From: Crickella sp963642455
GTDB taxonomy: Bacteria > Bacillota > Clostridia > Peptostreptococcales > Anaerovoracaceae
Length of the DNA stretch: 64,000 bases
NCBI GenBank assembly: GCA_963642455.1
Contig: CAVIGM010000001.1
Coordinates: 10,202 to 74,201 of the forward strand
Reading direction: 5' to 3'
This document shows, piece by piece, positions 20,917-30,262 of this stretch. The position numbers and the translations under genes are program-made. The stretch's first letter is position 1, and every line of letters begins with the position of its first letter. The notes beneath the pieces were generated by a model. The model did not search any database. It saw only the letters and a list, made by a program, of their open reading frames with translations, and had not been told where the DNA came from.

Positions 20917-21249
20917 TTAGAGTTTGATGTTCATGGTATCTCCGAGTATCTCGAAAATATCTTTCATCATCATCGACAATCTCGCCTCTGCCTCAAGATA
21001 TTTAGCGGCAAAAGGCTTAGTTGTCAGCATTGAATATATTGATTGCACTTGGCTCATCAAGTCAGGGCTTACTTCCTTTCCCGTCATTTGAGCCGTCTGC
21101 ATTTCAATTTGCTTGGATTGAAGGTCTGCGAGCATTTGCATGAACTGCTCGTCGGCTTGGGCTTCCTTTCTTACGGAATTGAAGTCCTTCCATTCTTGGC
21201 TTTCTCTAATTGCGGCGGCAAGATTATGCGCCTGGTCATATACATTCAT
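20917..21249 (-). CDS. YlbF/YmcA-family protein
   Basis: The 110-residue helical protein matches the YlbF family (NVYDQAHNLAAAIRESQEWKDFNSVRKEAQAD, then helices rich in Gln and Met). In Bacillus, YlbF, YmcA and YaaT form a complex that affects RNase Y and mRNA maturation. The gene follows RNase J here, which fits an RNA-processing link, but only by inference. Confidence 0.83.
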   Translation of the reverse strand: MNVYDQAHNLAAAIRESQEWKDFNSVRKEAQADEQFMQMLADLQSKQIEMQTAQMTGKEVSPDLMSQVQSIYSMLTTKPFAAKYLEAEARLSMMMKDIFEILGDTMNIKL

Positions 21250-21262
21250 TGAAGCTCACCTC

Positions 21263-21286
21263 CATTTCGTTATACATTTCGTTATA
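21263..21286. repeat. 12-bp tandem duplication upstream of the ylbF-type gene
   Basis: Two perfect copies of CATTTCGTTATA lie between rnj and the ylbF-type start. The region is only 42 bases long. Confidence 0.8.
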
Positions 21287-21291
21287 CATAT

Positions 21292-22965
21292 CTATACATA
21301 CATAATAATCGGCAGAATCATAGGACTTCTTCTCGTCTTCTGATAGATATATGTTCGCATATCATCTCTTATGGCATTTCGAAGCGCATTATAGTCGTTA
21401 TTTCCCTTCTCATAAGCCGTAGCGACAGTATTTATAACTACAGCTATTGACTCGTCGATAATGTCCATATTCTCTTTGACATATACGAAGCCTCTTGTCG
21501 TAATCGAAGGCGTAGACATCAGAGAGCCCGTTGCTGAATCAAGCACAACTCCAATCGCAACAAGTCCCGACTGCGAAAGATGTTTTCTATCCTTTAGAAC
21601 ATGGCTTCCTACGTCTCCGATTCCAAGACCGTCAACTAATATATCCTGTCCGGAAGTAAATTCCTCTATATGAGTGGCCTTCTTGCCCTCGAAGCTAATC
21701 GCATCTCCGTTAGCTGCTATGAAAATATTGTTCTTCGGCATTCCAAGCGACTGTGCCAGGTTAGCGTGCTCTATTAAGTGCCTGTATTCGCCATGCGCAG
21801 GAATGAAATAAGTAGGTCTTACAAGAGTATGTATGAGCCTGAGCTCCTCCTTGCAAGCGTGGCCCGAAACGTGGGTATGCAAGGAGTCCGAAAGAATTAC
21901 CTTTACCTGCTTCTCATATAGCTTATTTATGATATTTGTTACGGTCTTCTCATTGCCAGGTATTGGAGATGAGGAGAAAACAACAACATCCCCCTTCTTG
22001 AGCTTAACGGTCTTGTGCTGGTCAAATGCCATTCGAGACAGAGCGGACATCGCCTCGCCCTGACTTCCTGTCGTTATGATGCACAAGTTGCTATCTGGAA
22101 TATTATTTATCGCCTTTACATCAACAAAGACGCTGTCAGGAATATTCTTGAAATAGCCAAGCTCCTTTGCAAGCTCAATTACATTCTCCATCGACCTTCC
22201 AGAAATAGCAATTCTTCTGCCGTGCTTGATTGCAGCATCAATGAAGAATTTAATTCTGTTGATGTTCGATGCAAATGTAGCAATTATTATTCTTTTCTCT
22301 GTATTGTCGAAAATACCATTGATGGTATCTATGACAATCTGTTCTGACGGTGTCGAACCCTCTCTTAATACATTTGTGCTATCTGCAAGAAGCACGTCGA
22401 CACCTTCTGTCCCAAGCTGAGAGAACTTATTAAGATCGATGATTTTGCCATCAAGTGGATAAAAGTCAATCTTGAAGTCTCCAGTATGGACGATATGTCC
22501 GCCTGGAAATTTAATCGAAAATCCAAGTGCATCCGCTATGCTGTGGTTGATTTGAATTGCTTCAACCCTATAGCGCCCTACTCTGAATATATCTCCTGAC
22601 TCTATGACTGTGATAGAAGCATTTGCTATATCGTGTTCGTTAAGCTTATTCTTGATAAGCCCAACAGTCAGAGCTGATGCATATATCGGAATATCGAACT
22701 CCGATAGAAGAAATGGTATTCCTCCTATATGGTCTTCGTGACCGTGAGTTACAATAAGTCCTTTGATCTTGGATCTGTTCTCGCGAAGATATGTGAAGTC
22801 CGGTATTACAACGTCAACTCCGAACATCTCATCATCGGGAAAACAGAATCCGCAATCTATAATTAGGATTTCGTCACCTGACTCTATAAGAGTGCAGTTC
22901 TTTCCGATTTCTCTAAGTCCTCCGAGCGGGATTATCTTAAAATCCAGTTCGTTTCTATTCTTCAT
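21292..22965 (-). CDS. rnj: Ribonuclease J
   Basis: The 557-residue metallo-beta-lactamase/beta-CASP nuclease has the zinc motif THGHEDHIGG near 75-84, HTGDFKIDF, the beta-CASP stretch IIIATFASNINRIK, and the C-terminal HTHVSGHA and FIPAHGEYRHL motifs. RNase J performs 5'-3' exonucleolytic and endonucleolytic mRNA turnover and rRNA maturation in Bacillota. Length is normal. It lies 14 bases after leuS. Confidence 0.95.
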   Translation of the reverse strand: MKNRNELDFKIIPLGGLREIGKNCTLIESGDEILIIDCGFCFPDDEMFGVDVVIPDFTYLRENRSKIKGLIVTHGHEDHIGGIPFLLSEFDIPIYASALTVGLIKNKLNEHDIANASITVIESGDIFRVGRYRVEAIQINHSIADALGFSIKFPGGHIVHTGDFKIDFYPLDGKIIDLNKFSQLGTEGVDVLLADSTNVLREGSTPSEQIVIDTINGIFDNTEKRIIIATFASNINRIKFFIDAAIKHGRRIAISGRSMENVIELAKELGYFKNIPDSVFVDVKAINNIPDSNLCIITTGSQGEAMSALSRMAFDQHKTVKLKKGDVVVFSSSPIPGNEKTVTNIINKLYEKQVKVILSDSLHTHVSGHACKEELRLIHTLVRPTYFIPAHGEYRHLIEHANLAQSLGMPKNNIFIAANGDAISFEGKKATHIEEFTSGQDILVDGLGIGDVGSHVLKDRKHLSQSGLVAIGVVLDSATGSLMSTPSITTRGFVYVKENMDIIDESIAVVINTVATAYEKGNNDYNALRNAIRDDMRTYIYQKTRRSPMILPIIMYV

Positions 22966-22979
22966 TAGTCGTTTCGCCG

Positions 22980-25457
22980 CTATTTAACAACGAAATTGAT
23001 AATCTTATTAGGAACCACAATTACCTTTACGACGTTAACCTCGGCAAGCGCTTCCTTTATCTTATCAAGATTCCTTGCGGCTTCTTCTACAACCTCCTTT
23101 TCTGTATTATTTGGCAGGATAAGCTTATCCTTTAATTTTCCATTAATCTGAACGATTACCTCTACCTCATCTTTGATAAGTGCCTTCTCGTCTAATTCAG
23201 GCCATGAAGCAGCGTATAATCTGTCCTTATGTCCGAGCTCGCTCCACATTTCCTCGGTGATGTGAGGAACGAAAGGATTGAGAACTACGATAAGGTTCTC
23301 GATAGCCTTGTTAAAGAGTGGCAGGTTGATTTCTCCTGTCTTGTATTTATACATCTCATTAACAAGCTCCATGATTGAGCTGATAGCAGTATTGAAATTG
23401 AATCTTCCGCCTGCGTCCTCAGATACCTTCTTGATTGTTGAATTGATTACATAATTGAGCTGCTTATCTCTATCATTATTTATAGTAAATTCTGAAGGAA
23501 TTTCCTTGTCGCCCTTAATCTTCTCAACATATTCATATACAAGTCTGTAGACTCTGCAAAGGAATCTGAAGCTTCCCTCTACGCCGGCATCTGACCAGTC
23601 AAGCTCTTTCTCAGGTGGTGCTGCAAAGAGTATGAAAAGTCTTGCGGTATCTGCGCCGTACTTAGATTGAATCTCGTGTGGCGATACGACATTGCCAAGG
23701 GATTTGCTCATCTTAGCGCCGTCTTTGATTACCATTCCCTGTGTAAGAAGATTCTTAAATGGCTCTTCGTAATCGCAAAGTCCAAGGTCGTGCATTACCA
23801 TCTGGAAGAATCTTGAATAGAGAAGATGCAATATAGCATGCTCTACGCCGCCGATGTACTGGTCAACATCCATCCAGTAATTAACCTTCTTCTTATCGAA
23901 AATCTCTTCTTCGTTCTTTGCGTCGCAATATCTCAAGAAATACCAGGATGAATCGAGGAAGGTATCCATGGTATCGATTTCTCTTTCGGCATCTGCGCCG
24001 CACTTAGGACATTTAGTATATCTGAATGTCTTTGAAGTTGTCAGTGGAGAATCTCCCTTCCCGAGAAATTCAACATCTGTAGGAAGGAGGACAGGGAGAT
24101 TCTCCTCCTTTTCGGGCACCCATCCGCAATTTGGACAGTTGATCATTGGGATTGGGGCGCCCCAATATCTCTGTCTGCTTATGAGCCAGTCTCTGAGCTT
24201 ATAATTTACAGTCTTCTTACCAAGACCTTTTGCCTCAAGATCTGCTGTAATCTTCGACATAGCCTCGGTATTTAACATACCTGTATATTCGCCCGAATTG
24301 ATCATCTTGCCTGTAGCTACAGCAGCTTCCTTGAGATTGTTCAAATCAACCTCAGGGTCCTCAACATCAACAACAGGAATGATCTCAAGGTCGAATTTCT
24401 TAGCGAATTCGAAGTCTCTTTGGTCGTGTGCAGGAACGGCCATGATAGCACCCGTTCCGTAATCAATCAGAACATAGTCCGAAATGAAGATTGGAACCTT
24501 CTTGCCGTTAACAGGATTGATAGCATATTTGCCCGTGAAGATTCCTGTCTTTTCCTTAGTAAGAGATGTTCTTTCAATCTCGGATTTCCTTGCTGCCTCT
24601 TCGACATATTTATTTACAGCTTCCTCATATTCTGTGCCTGCTGTAAGGTCCTTAACATAAGGATGCTCAGGAGCAATAACCATATATGTAACACCAAATA
24701 AGGTGTCAGGGCGAGTTGTATATACGACAAGATCAAGCTCTGTTCCGTCAATTGCGAATTTGAGCTCAGCACCCTCTGAACGACCTATCCAGTTGCGCTG
24801 CATAGTCTTAACCTTGTCTGGCCAACCTTCAAGAGTATCGAGATTAGCAAGAAGTCTGTCTGCATAATCCGTTATCTTGAAATACCACTGAGAGAGCTTT
24901 TTCTTAGTAACCTGAGTCTTGCAACGCTCGCAGCAGCCGTCAACTACCTGCTCATTTGCAAGTACTGTCTCACAGTCAGGACACCAGTTAACCTGGCTCT
25001 CCTTCTTATATGCGAGACCTTTGTTGAAGAATTGAATGAAAAGCCACTGCATCCACTTGTAATAATCTGGCTTGCAAGTTGCTACCTCTCTATCCCAGTC
25101 ATAGCTAAGACCGAGGCCCTGCAGCTGCTTATGCATCTCGGCGATATTGCTGTCTGTCCAAATTGCAGGATGAATTCCGTTCTTAATAGCCGCATTCTCA
25201 GCAGGTAGACCGAAGGAGTCCCAGCCCATTGGATGAATTACATTATAGCCTTCCATCTTCTTGAATCTTGCAACAACATCTCCAATTGAATAATTTCTTA
25301 CATGACCCATATGAAGCTTGCCTGATGGATAAGGGAACATTTCGAGAACATAATACTTCTCCCTGTCGTAATCCTCGTAAGTCTTGAACGCTTTTTCTTC
25401 ATCCCAAATTTTCTGCCATTTGGATTCAATCGCTTCGAAATCATATCTATCTTTCAT
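22980..25457 (-). CDS. leuS: Leucyl-tRNA synthetase
   Basis: The 825-residue class I synthetase has the HIGH motif as HMGH in YPSGKLHMGHVRNYSIGD near 41-58, and KMSKS in GAKMSKSLGNVVSP. A CP1 editing domain contains TTRPDTLFGVTYMVIAPEH. It has zinc-type Cys pairs in WCPDCETVLA and CPNCGWVPE/CPKCGADAE. No T-box leader is present in the 42 bases upstream. The two tRNA-Leu genes of this window lie 12 kb away. Confidence 0.98.
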   Translation of the reverse strand: MKDRYDFEAIESKWQKIWDEEKAFKTYEDYDREKYYVLEMFPYPSGKLHMGHVRNYSIGDVVARFKKMEGYNVIHPMGWDSFGLPAENAAIKNGIHPAIWTDSNIAEMHKQLQGLGLSYDWDREVATCKPDYYKWMQWLFIQFFNKGLAYKKESQVNWCPDCETVLANEQVVDGCCERCKTQVTKKKLSQWYFKITDYADRLLANLDTLEGWPDKVKTMQRNWIGRSEGAELKFAIDGTELDLVVYTTRPDTLFGVTYMVIAPEHPYVKDLTAGTEYEEAVNKYVEEAARKSEIERTSLTKEKTGIFTGKYAINPVNGKKVPIFISDYVLIDYGTGAIMAVPAHDQRDFEFAKKFDLEIIPVVDVEDPEVDLNNLKEAAVATGKMINSGEYTGMLNTEAMSKITADLEAKGLGKKTVNYKLRDWLISRQRYWGAPIPMINCPNCGWVPEKEENLPVLLPTDVEFLGKGDSPLTTSKTFRYTKCPKCGADAEREIDTMDTFLDSSWYFLRYCDAKNEEEIFDKKKVNYWMDVDQYIGGVEHAILHLLYSRFFQMVMHDLGLCDYEEPFKNLLTQGMVIKDGAKMSKSLGNVVSPHEIQSKYGADTARLFILFAAPPEKELDWSDAGVEGSFRFLCRVYRLVYEYVEKIKGDKEIPSEFTINNDRDKQLNYVINSTIKKVSEDAGGRFNFNTAISSIMELVNEMYKYKTGEINLPLFNKAIENLIVVLNPFVPHITEEMWSELGHKDRLYAASWPELDEKALIKDEVEVIVQINGKLKDKLILPNNTEKEVVEEAARNLDKIKEALAEVNVVKVIVVPNKIINFVVK

Positions 25458-25499
25458 TTCTCTCTCCTTAATGTATATAAATTAATTATTATTTATTAG

Positions 25500-25841
25500 C
25501 TACTCAATATTCTCTATTTCACAGTCACTCCAAATCTTGTCGAGTGAATATTTATCTCTTATGTCTCTTGTAAAAAGATTGATGATTACATCGCCGCAGT
25601 CGACGAGTATCCAGCCAGTTTCCGGCTTACCCTCGCTGCTCTTTGGTACGCAGCCAAGCTCCGCCATCTTGTCCTCTACCTCATTTGCAAGAGCGCCAAG
25701 TTGTCTCTCTGAACCGGCAGTAAGATTAACAAAATAATCTGCAAAAGACGACTTTTCCGAGATATTTATAAGTGTAATATCCATCGCCTTCTTTTCGCTA
25801 AGCATCTTAGCAACTTCTAATGCAAGCTCTCTACTTGTCAT
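25500..25841 (-). CDS. rsfS: Ribosomal silencing factor RsfS
   Basis: The 113-residue protein has the Iojap/RsfS core DITLINISEKSSFADYFVNLTAGSE and GWILVDCGDVIINLFT. It binds L14 on the large subunit and blocks joining when nutrients are poor. The nadD-yqeK-rsfS-leuS order is classic Bacillota synteny. Confidence 0.95.
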   Translation of the reverse strand: MTSRELALEVAKMLSEKKAMDITLINISEKSSFADYFVNLTAGSERQLGALANEVEDKMAELGCVPKSSEGKPETGWILVDCGDVIINLFTRDIRDKYSLDKIWSDCEIENIE

Positions 25842-25870
25842 AATCTCATCCTTTCTGAATTGTATTACTC

Positions 25871-25906
25871 TATTCTTTCTATTCTTTCTATTCTTTCTAC
25901 TCTTTC
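25871..25906. repeat. 9-bp tandem repeat between yqeK and rsfS
   Basis: Three perfect TATTCTTTC units and one TACTCTTTC unit run in tandem in the 74-base leader of rsfS. The rsfS ribosome site (AAAGGATGAG on the coding strand) lies between the array and the ATG. Confidence 0.88.
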
Positions 25907-25915
25907 TCCAAAGGC

Positions 25916-26494
25916 CTATAATCGAATCCTCGAAGCGATATAATCGCGAGCCTCGATCGTATCCTCGTCAATTACCCTGTTCTTAAGCTTGATTTGATCT
26001 ATCGTATAATCCATGATGAAGAGGCACACGCCGTCAAGATCTGTCAGAGCTTCTTTCTGAAGCCTTGCAAGCTCAGGATAAGAGCGATTCTCCTCAATTG
26101 CATCAGATACATATACTATCTCCTCGAGAAGCGACATCCCCGCCCTTCCGGTTGTATGATATGCAACGGCATTAAGAACGTCTCCGTCTGTGACTCCGAA
26201 TTCTTTCTCTAATAACTTGCTTGCTATCTTCGAATGAGCAAGAGGATTATTATATAAAAGCGATTCGGAAAGGCCATATTCTCTTATCAGCCTGTTAGCT
26301 ATCTCATCGTCAAGGCATTTCGCAATGTCGTGGTATCTTCCTGCAAAAGCAGCCTTCTCTATGTCAGCACCGTAGCAATCGGCGAGCATAGAGGCCATTT
26401 TCTCAACTCCGAGGCTATGCTTATATCGGCTTGGCTTAAGCTTGGCCTTCATAAATTCTTCAAGCCTATTTCTATCTGTACAAATTATGCTCAA
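25916..26494 (-). CDS. yqeK: YqeK-type HD-domain diadenosine tetraphosphatase
   Basis: The 192-residue HD protein has the metal-binding His in RYKHSLGVEKMA and the HD pair in GRYHDIAKCLD, plus HSKIASKLLEKEFG and VAYHTTGRAGMS. Bacillus YqeK cleaves Ap4A symmetrically to ADP. It overlaps nadD by 23 bases, so the two are probably translationally coupled. Confidence 0.92.
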   Translation of the reverse strand: MSIICTDRNRLEEFMKAKLKPSRYKHSLGVEKMASMLADCYGADIEKAAFAGRYHDIAKCLDDEIANRLIREYGLSESLLYNNPLAHSKIASKLLEKEFGVTDGDVLNAVAYHTTGRAGMSLLEEIVYVSDAIEENRSYPELARLQKEALTDLDGVCLFIMDYTIDQIKLKNRVIDEDTIEARDYIASRIRL

Positions 26495-27068
26495 TTATGT
26501 ACTCCTCTACTTCAGGCAGAACTAATTCCTTAATATCTTCTCCCTTAGCAATTCTCTCTCTTATCTCCGTTGCCGAAACATCCATGGCCGGCATATCGAG
26601 TATGTGAATTCTCGCATCATATAATTTGATATATTCTTCAATCTTTCGCTCTGCTTCCTCGTCCCTCGTTCCGGGCCTTCTTGCCGTAATAAGATCATAT
26701 CCTGCAAGAATTTCTTTTCCTCTATACCAGGTATCAAGCTGAACAAGAGAATCATAGCCGAGCAAGAAATAAATATCTCCATCTAAGCTCTTCGCGAAAT
26801 GCTCTAAGGTATTGAAAGTATAGGATGTATCCTCTTTGGATAGCTCGTAATCCGATACCTTGAAGGCTGTGTTGTAGTGCAGAATCTGCTCAATCATCTT
26901 GTAACGGTCTATTCCCTCCTCTGTCTCGACGCCTAATTTGAAGGGCGACACAAAGGCAGGTATGAAATACAGCTCATCAAGCCCTAATTCCTTGACCGCC
27001 GAGTCAGCAAGTGTGACATGAGCTCTGTGTATCGGATCGAAGGTTCCACCGAATAAGCCTATCTTCAT
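26472..27068 (-). CDS. nadD: Nicotinate-nucleotide adenylyltransferase
   Basis: The 198-residue nucleotidyltransferase has GGTFDPIHRAHV near 6-17 (the HxGH-type motif reads HRAH) and DVSATEIRERI near 165-175. NadD converts nicotinate mononucleotide and ATP to deamido-NAD. It abuts aspS directly and overlaps yqeK. Confidence 0.95.
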   Translation of the reverse strand: MKIGLFGGTFDPIHRAHVTLADSAVKELGLDELYFIPAFVSPFKLGVETEEGIDRYKMIEQILHYNTAFKVSDYELSKEDTSYTFNTLEHFAKSLDGDIYFLLGYDSLVQLDTWYRGKEILAGYDLITARRPGTRDEEAERKIEEYIKLYDARIHILDMPAMDVSATEIRERIAKGEDIKELVLPEVEEYIIEHNLYR

Positions 27069-28895
27069 TTATTTGTCCTCGATTGAAGTATCTGAAGACA
27101 CCGAATTATCTGATGTGTCCGAAACAGCCGAAGCTTCAATCGCTATGCCAAGCTCATCAAGCTGTAGCTGTTCAACAGGAGCTGGCGCTTCGCATACAGG
27201 GCATTCAGCATTCTGGTTCTTAGGAAAAGCAATAACCTCTCTGATACTTTTCTCGCCGAGAAGAAGCATTACCAGTCTGTCGAGACCATAAGCAAGTCCT
27301 GCATGAGGTGGTGCTCCATATTTGAAAGCTTCGATTAGGAAGCCGAATTTCTCCTGACATTCCTCTTCGGAAAGACCGAGCACCTCGAACATCTTAGCTT
27401 GAAGCTCTCTGTCGTGAATTCTTACACTTCCGCCGCCAAGCTCAACTCCGTTAAGAACGATGTCATAAGCATTTGCATTAAGGCCGAGAATGTCGCCCTC
27501 GTCAAGCTTATATAATTCATCAAGCTTAGGCTGTGTGAAAGGATGGTGCATAGCCTTAATCTTGCCCTCGTCATCCTCTTCGAACATTGGGAAGTCGACA
27601 ACCCACAGGAAGTTGAATTTATTATCGTCAAGAAGTCCAAGCTCTCCTGCGATTCTTCTTCTGAGAAAGCCCAAGGTATCAAATACAATCTTAGGCTTAT
27701 CGCTGCAGATAAATACGATATCTCCTACCTTAGCCTCGCACTTATCAAGTATCGCCTTAAGCTCTTCTTCTGAGAAAAATTTCGAAACAGAGGATGTAAT
27801 TCCCTCTTCTTCGTACTTAATCCATACAAGGCCCTTTGCTCCGTAGTGCTTCGCCTCTTGTGTCAGCTTATCAATCTTCTTTCTTGAGAAATCAGAAGCA
27901 GCATTTGGAACGCAAATGCCTCTTACATCTCCGCCCTCAGATAGAGCCTTAGTGAATACCTCGAAGTTGCATCCTGCTACAAGCTCGTTTAATTTAATAA
28001 GCTCAATTCCGAAACGTGTGTCAGGCTTATCCGAGCCATATCTTTCCATAGCCTCAGCGTAGGTCATGCGCTTGAAAGGCGTTTCGATATCAATTCCCTT
28101 GACCTCTTTCATAACTTTCTTAAGGAAGCCCTCTTGAATTTCGATGATAGTGTCCTCGTCAGCAAAGGATACCTCAAGGTCAATCTGTGTGAATTCAGGC
28201 TGTCTGTCAGCTCGAAGGTCCTCGTCTCTGAAGCACTTAGCTATCTGGAAATATCTGTCTGTTCCCGATACCATAAGAAGCTGTTTGAATAGCTGAGGTG
28301 ACTGAGGAAGTGCATAGAAACAGCCGTTCTTAACTCTGCTTGGCACGATATAGTCTCTTGCGCCTTCAGGAGTTGATTTGATGAGAATCGGAGTTTCGAC
28401 CTCGGTGAAGCCCATCTCGTCGAAATAATCCCTTGCGCATTTAACGACTCTGTGTCTGAAAGTCAGATTGCGCTGCATCTTAGGTTTTCTTAGATCCAAA
28501 TATCTATATTTGAGCCTCAGATTATCGTCTACATTGTCATCATCCTTAACATAAATAGGTGGTGTCATTGCTTCTGAATATATTACAAGGTCGCTTGCAA
28601 AAATCTCTATGTCTCCAGTTGCGAGCTTGTCATTCTTAGAGCTTCTTTCTGCAACCTTGCCCTTGATTCCGATTACATATTCGCTTCTTAGGCTCTTAGC
28701 TTTCTCGAGAATTGCTTCTCCAAGATCCTCGTTGAAGGTAATCTGAACGATGCCCGTCTTATCTCTTAGGTCAACAAATACCAAGCTTCCAAGGCTTCTT
28801 GCCTTAGCTACCCAGCCATTTAATACGACATCTTTGCCAACATCGCTAAGTCTAAGCTCCCCGCACATATTAGTTCTCTTAAATAAGTCTGCCAT
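27069..28895 (-). CDS. aspS: Aspartyl-tRNA synthetase
   Basis: The protein has the OB-fold anticodon-binding domain (GWVAKARSLGSLVFVDLRD), class II motif 2 (FRDEDLRADRQPEFTQIDLE), an inserted GAD domain and motif 3 (GLAYGLDRLVMLLLG). I chose the ATG at 28895 (608 residues), which has GAGAGG six bases upstream; an ATG at 28916 is also in frame. The C-terminus runs about 27 residues beyond the usual QLxELxI end, as a Ser/Asp/Thr-rich tail. No T-box leader is visible. Confidence 0.96.
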   Translation of the reverse strand: MADLFKRTNMCGELRLSDVGKDVVLNGWVAKARSLGSLVFVDLRDKTGIVQITFNEDLGEAILEKAKSLRSEYVIGIKGKVAERSSKNDKLATGDIEIFASDLVIYSEAMTPPIYVKDDDNVDDNLRLKYRYLDLRKPKMQRNLTFRHRVVKCARDYFDEMGFTEVETPILIKSTPEGARDYIVPSRVKNGCFYALPQSPQLFKQLLMVSGTDRYFQIAKCFRDEDLRADRQPEFTQIDLEVSFADEDTIIEIQEGFLKKVMKEVKGIDIETPFKRMTYAEAMERYGSDKPDTRFGIELIKLNELVAGCNFEVFTKALSEGGDVRGICVPNAASDFSRKKIDKLTQEAKHYGAKGLVWIKYEEEGITSSVSKFFSEEELKAILDKCEAKVGDIVFICSDKPKIVFDTLGFLRRRIAGELGLLDDNKFNFLWVVDFPMFEEDDEGKIKAMHHPFTQPKLDELYKLDEGDILGLNANAYDIVLNGVELGGGSVRIHDRELQAKMFEVLGLSEEECQEKFGFLIEAFKYGAPPHAGLAYGLDRLVMLLLGEKSIREVIAFPKNQNAECPVCEAPAPVEQLQLDELGIAIEASAVSDTSDNSVSSDTSIEDK

Positions 28896-29007
28896 TTCGA
28901 TCCTCTCTTGTATCATTTTCTATATTTAATGCTTAATCTAATATTTAGTCATGAATTCTTGCTATCTGAATTTGAATTCAAATTGCTAATTCACATACAC
29001 CTTATAA

Positions 29008-30261
29008 TTAGGCCTTAATTGTCTTAATTAGTTCGTCGGCATCAAGCTTAGTCTGCTCGGATTTGTCCATATCCTTAAGCGTAAGAATTCCGGAATTCAT
29101 CTCATCCTCACCGATAACCACGCTGTATTTAGCGCCAAGCTTATTTGCGTATTTGAGCTGACCTTTAAGATTGCGATTCTTCGTATCTATCACAGCCTTA
29201 ATTCCCTGCCCGCGGAGCTTTTGCATAAGCTTAAGGCAATATGGAATTGCTTCTTTCTGAGCCCATGCGATAAATAGCTCAGGCCCGCTTGTGCCGCCGA
29301 AGTCAGAGCCTGCAGCCTCCATAAGCATGATGAGTCTTTCCTTGCCAAGACCGAAGCCTACACCCGGCATATCAGGACCGCCTACTTCTTCGATGAGGTG
29401 GTCGTATCTTCCGCCGCCGCATACGGTGCCCTGCGCTCCAATCCTGTTAGTGATAAATTCAAAAGCAGTCTTCGTATAATAGTCAAGGCCTCTTACGATT
29501 GAAGGGTCAACTATGTATTCAATGCCCATAGCATCAAGGTGTGCCTCAAGCTCCTCAAGTGCCGCCTTGCAATCGTCGCAAAGATAGTCGAGCATCATAG
29601 GAGCGCCCTGCACCAGCGACCAGCAGATCTCGCTTTTGCAATCAAGAATTCTCATCGGATTCTTCTCGTATCTGCTCTTGCAAGTATCGCAGAGCTGATC
29701 GTATTTAGGCTCGAGGAAGCCCTGCAGCGCTTTTCTATATACAGGTCTGCAATTTCTGCAGCCGACGCTCGAAATGTGTAGCTCAATATCCTCAACCTTC
29801 ATTCTCTTGAGGAAATCCGCAGCCATTGCGATTACTTCGGCATCAGCAAGCATATCCGATGTTCCGAAATTCTCAATGCCGAACTGGTGGAATTCTCTGA
29901 GCCTTCCTGCCTGTGGTTTCTCATAACGGAAGCAAGAAGTGCTGTAATAATATTTGCTTGGCTGAGTCTCAGCATATTGATTGCTCTCGATAAAGGCTCT
30001 TACAGTCGGCGATGTGCCCTCAGGCTTAAGAGTTATGCTTCTGTGTCCCATATCCTCGAAGGTATACATTTCCTTCTGCACGATATCTGTTGTCTCTCCT
30101 ACGCCTCTGTTGAAAAGCTCTGTAGCTTCAAAAGTAGGTGTCCTCATCTCGAGAAAACCATATTCCTCGCAAAGCTTCGCCCATTCTTTTTCGATATACT
30201 GCCACTTGTAGACTTCGCTTGGTAGTACATCCTTCGTTCCCTTAGGTGCCTTAATTGCCAT
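29008..30261 (-). CDS. hisS: Histidyl-tRNA synthetase
   Basis: The class II synthetase has KAPKGTKDVLP at its start, motif 2 SCFRYEKPQAGRLREFHQFGIE, the HisA loop RGLDYYTKTAFEF and motif 3 GVGFGLGKERL. I start it at ATG 30261 (417 residues), one base after the hemZ stop, because the family begins at this point; the frame itself opens at 30318. A Cys-rich insert (GCRNCRPVY, LCDTCKSRYEKNPMRILDCK) is common in clostridial HisRS. Confidence 0.96.
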   Translation of the reverse strand: MAIKAPKGTKDVLPSEVYKWQYIEKEWAKLCEEYGFLEMRTPTFEATELFNRGVGETTDIVQKEMYTFEDMGHRSITLKPEGTSPTVRAFIESNQYAETQPSKYYYSTSCFRYEKPQAGRLREFHQFGIENFGTSDMLADAEVIAMAADFLKRMKVEDIELHISSVGCRNCRPVYRKALQGFLEPKYDQLCDTCKSRYEKNPMRILDCKSEICWSLVQGAPMMLDYLCDDCKAALEELEAHLDAMGIEYIVDPSIVRGLDYYTKTAFEFITNRIGAQGTVCGGGRYDHLIEEVGGPDMPGVGFGLGKERLIMLMEAAGSDFGGTSGPELFIAWAQKEAIPYCLKLMQKLRGQGIKAVIDTKNRNLKGQLKYANKLGAKYSVVIGEDEMNSGILTLKDMDKSEQTKLDADELIKTIKA

Positions 30262-30262
30262 C

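Noticed and set aside
28969..28984. 16-bp perfect AT-rich palindrome upstream of aspS
   Set aside because: It could be an operator, but it is simple AT-rich sequence, found once, and no regulator is suggested.
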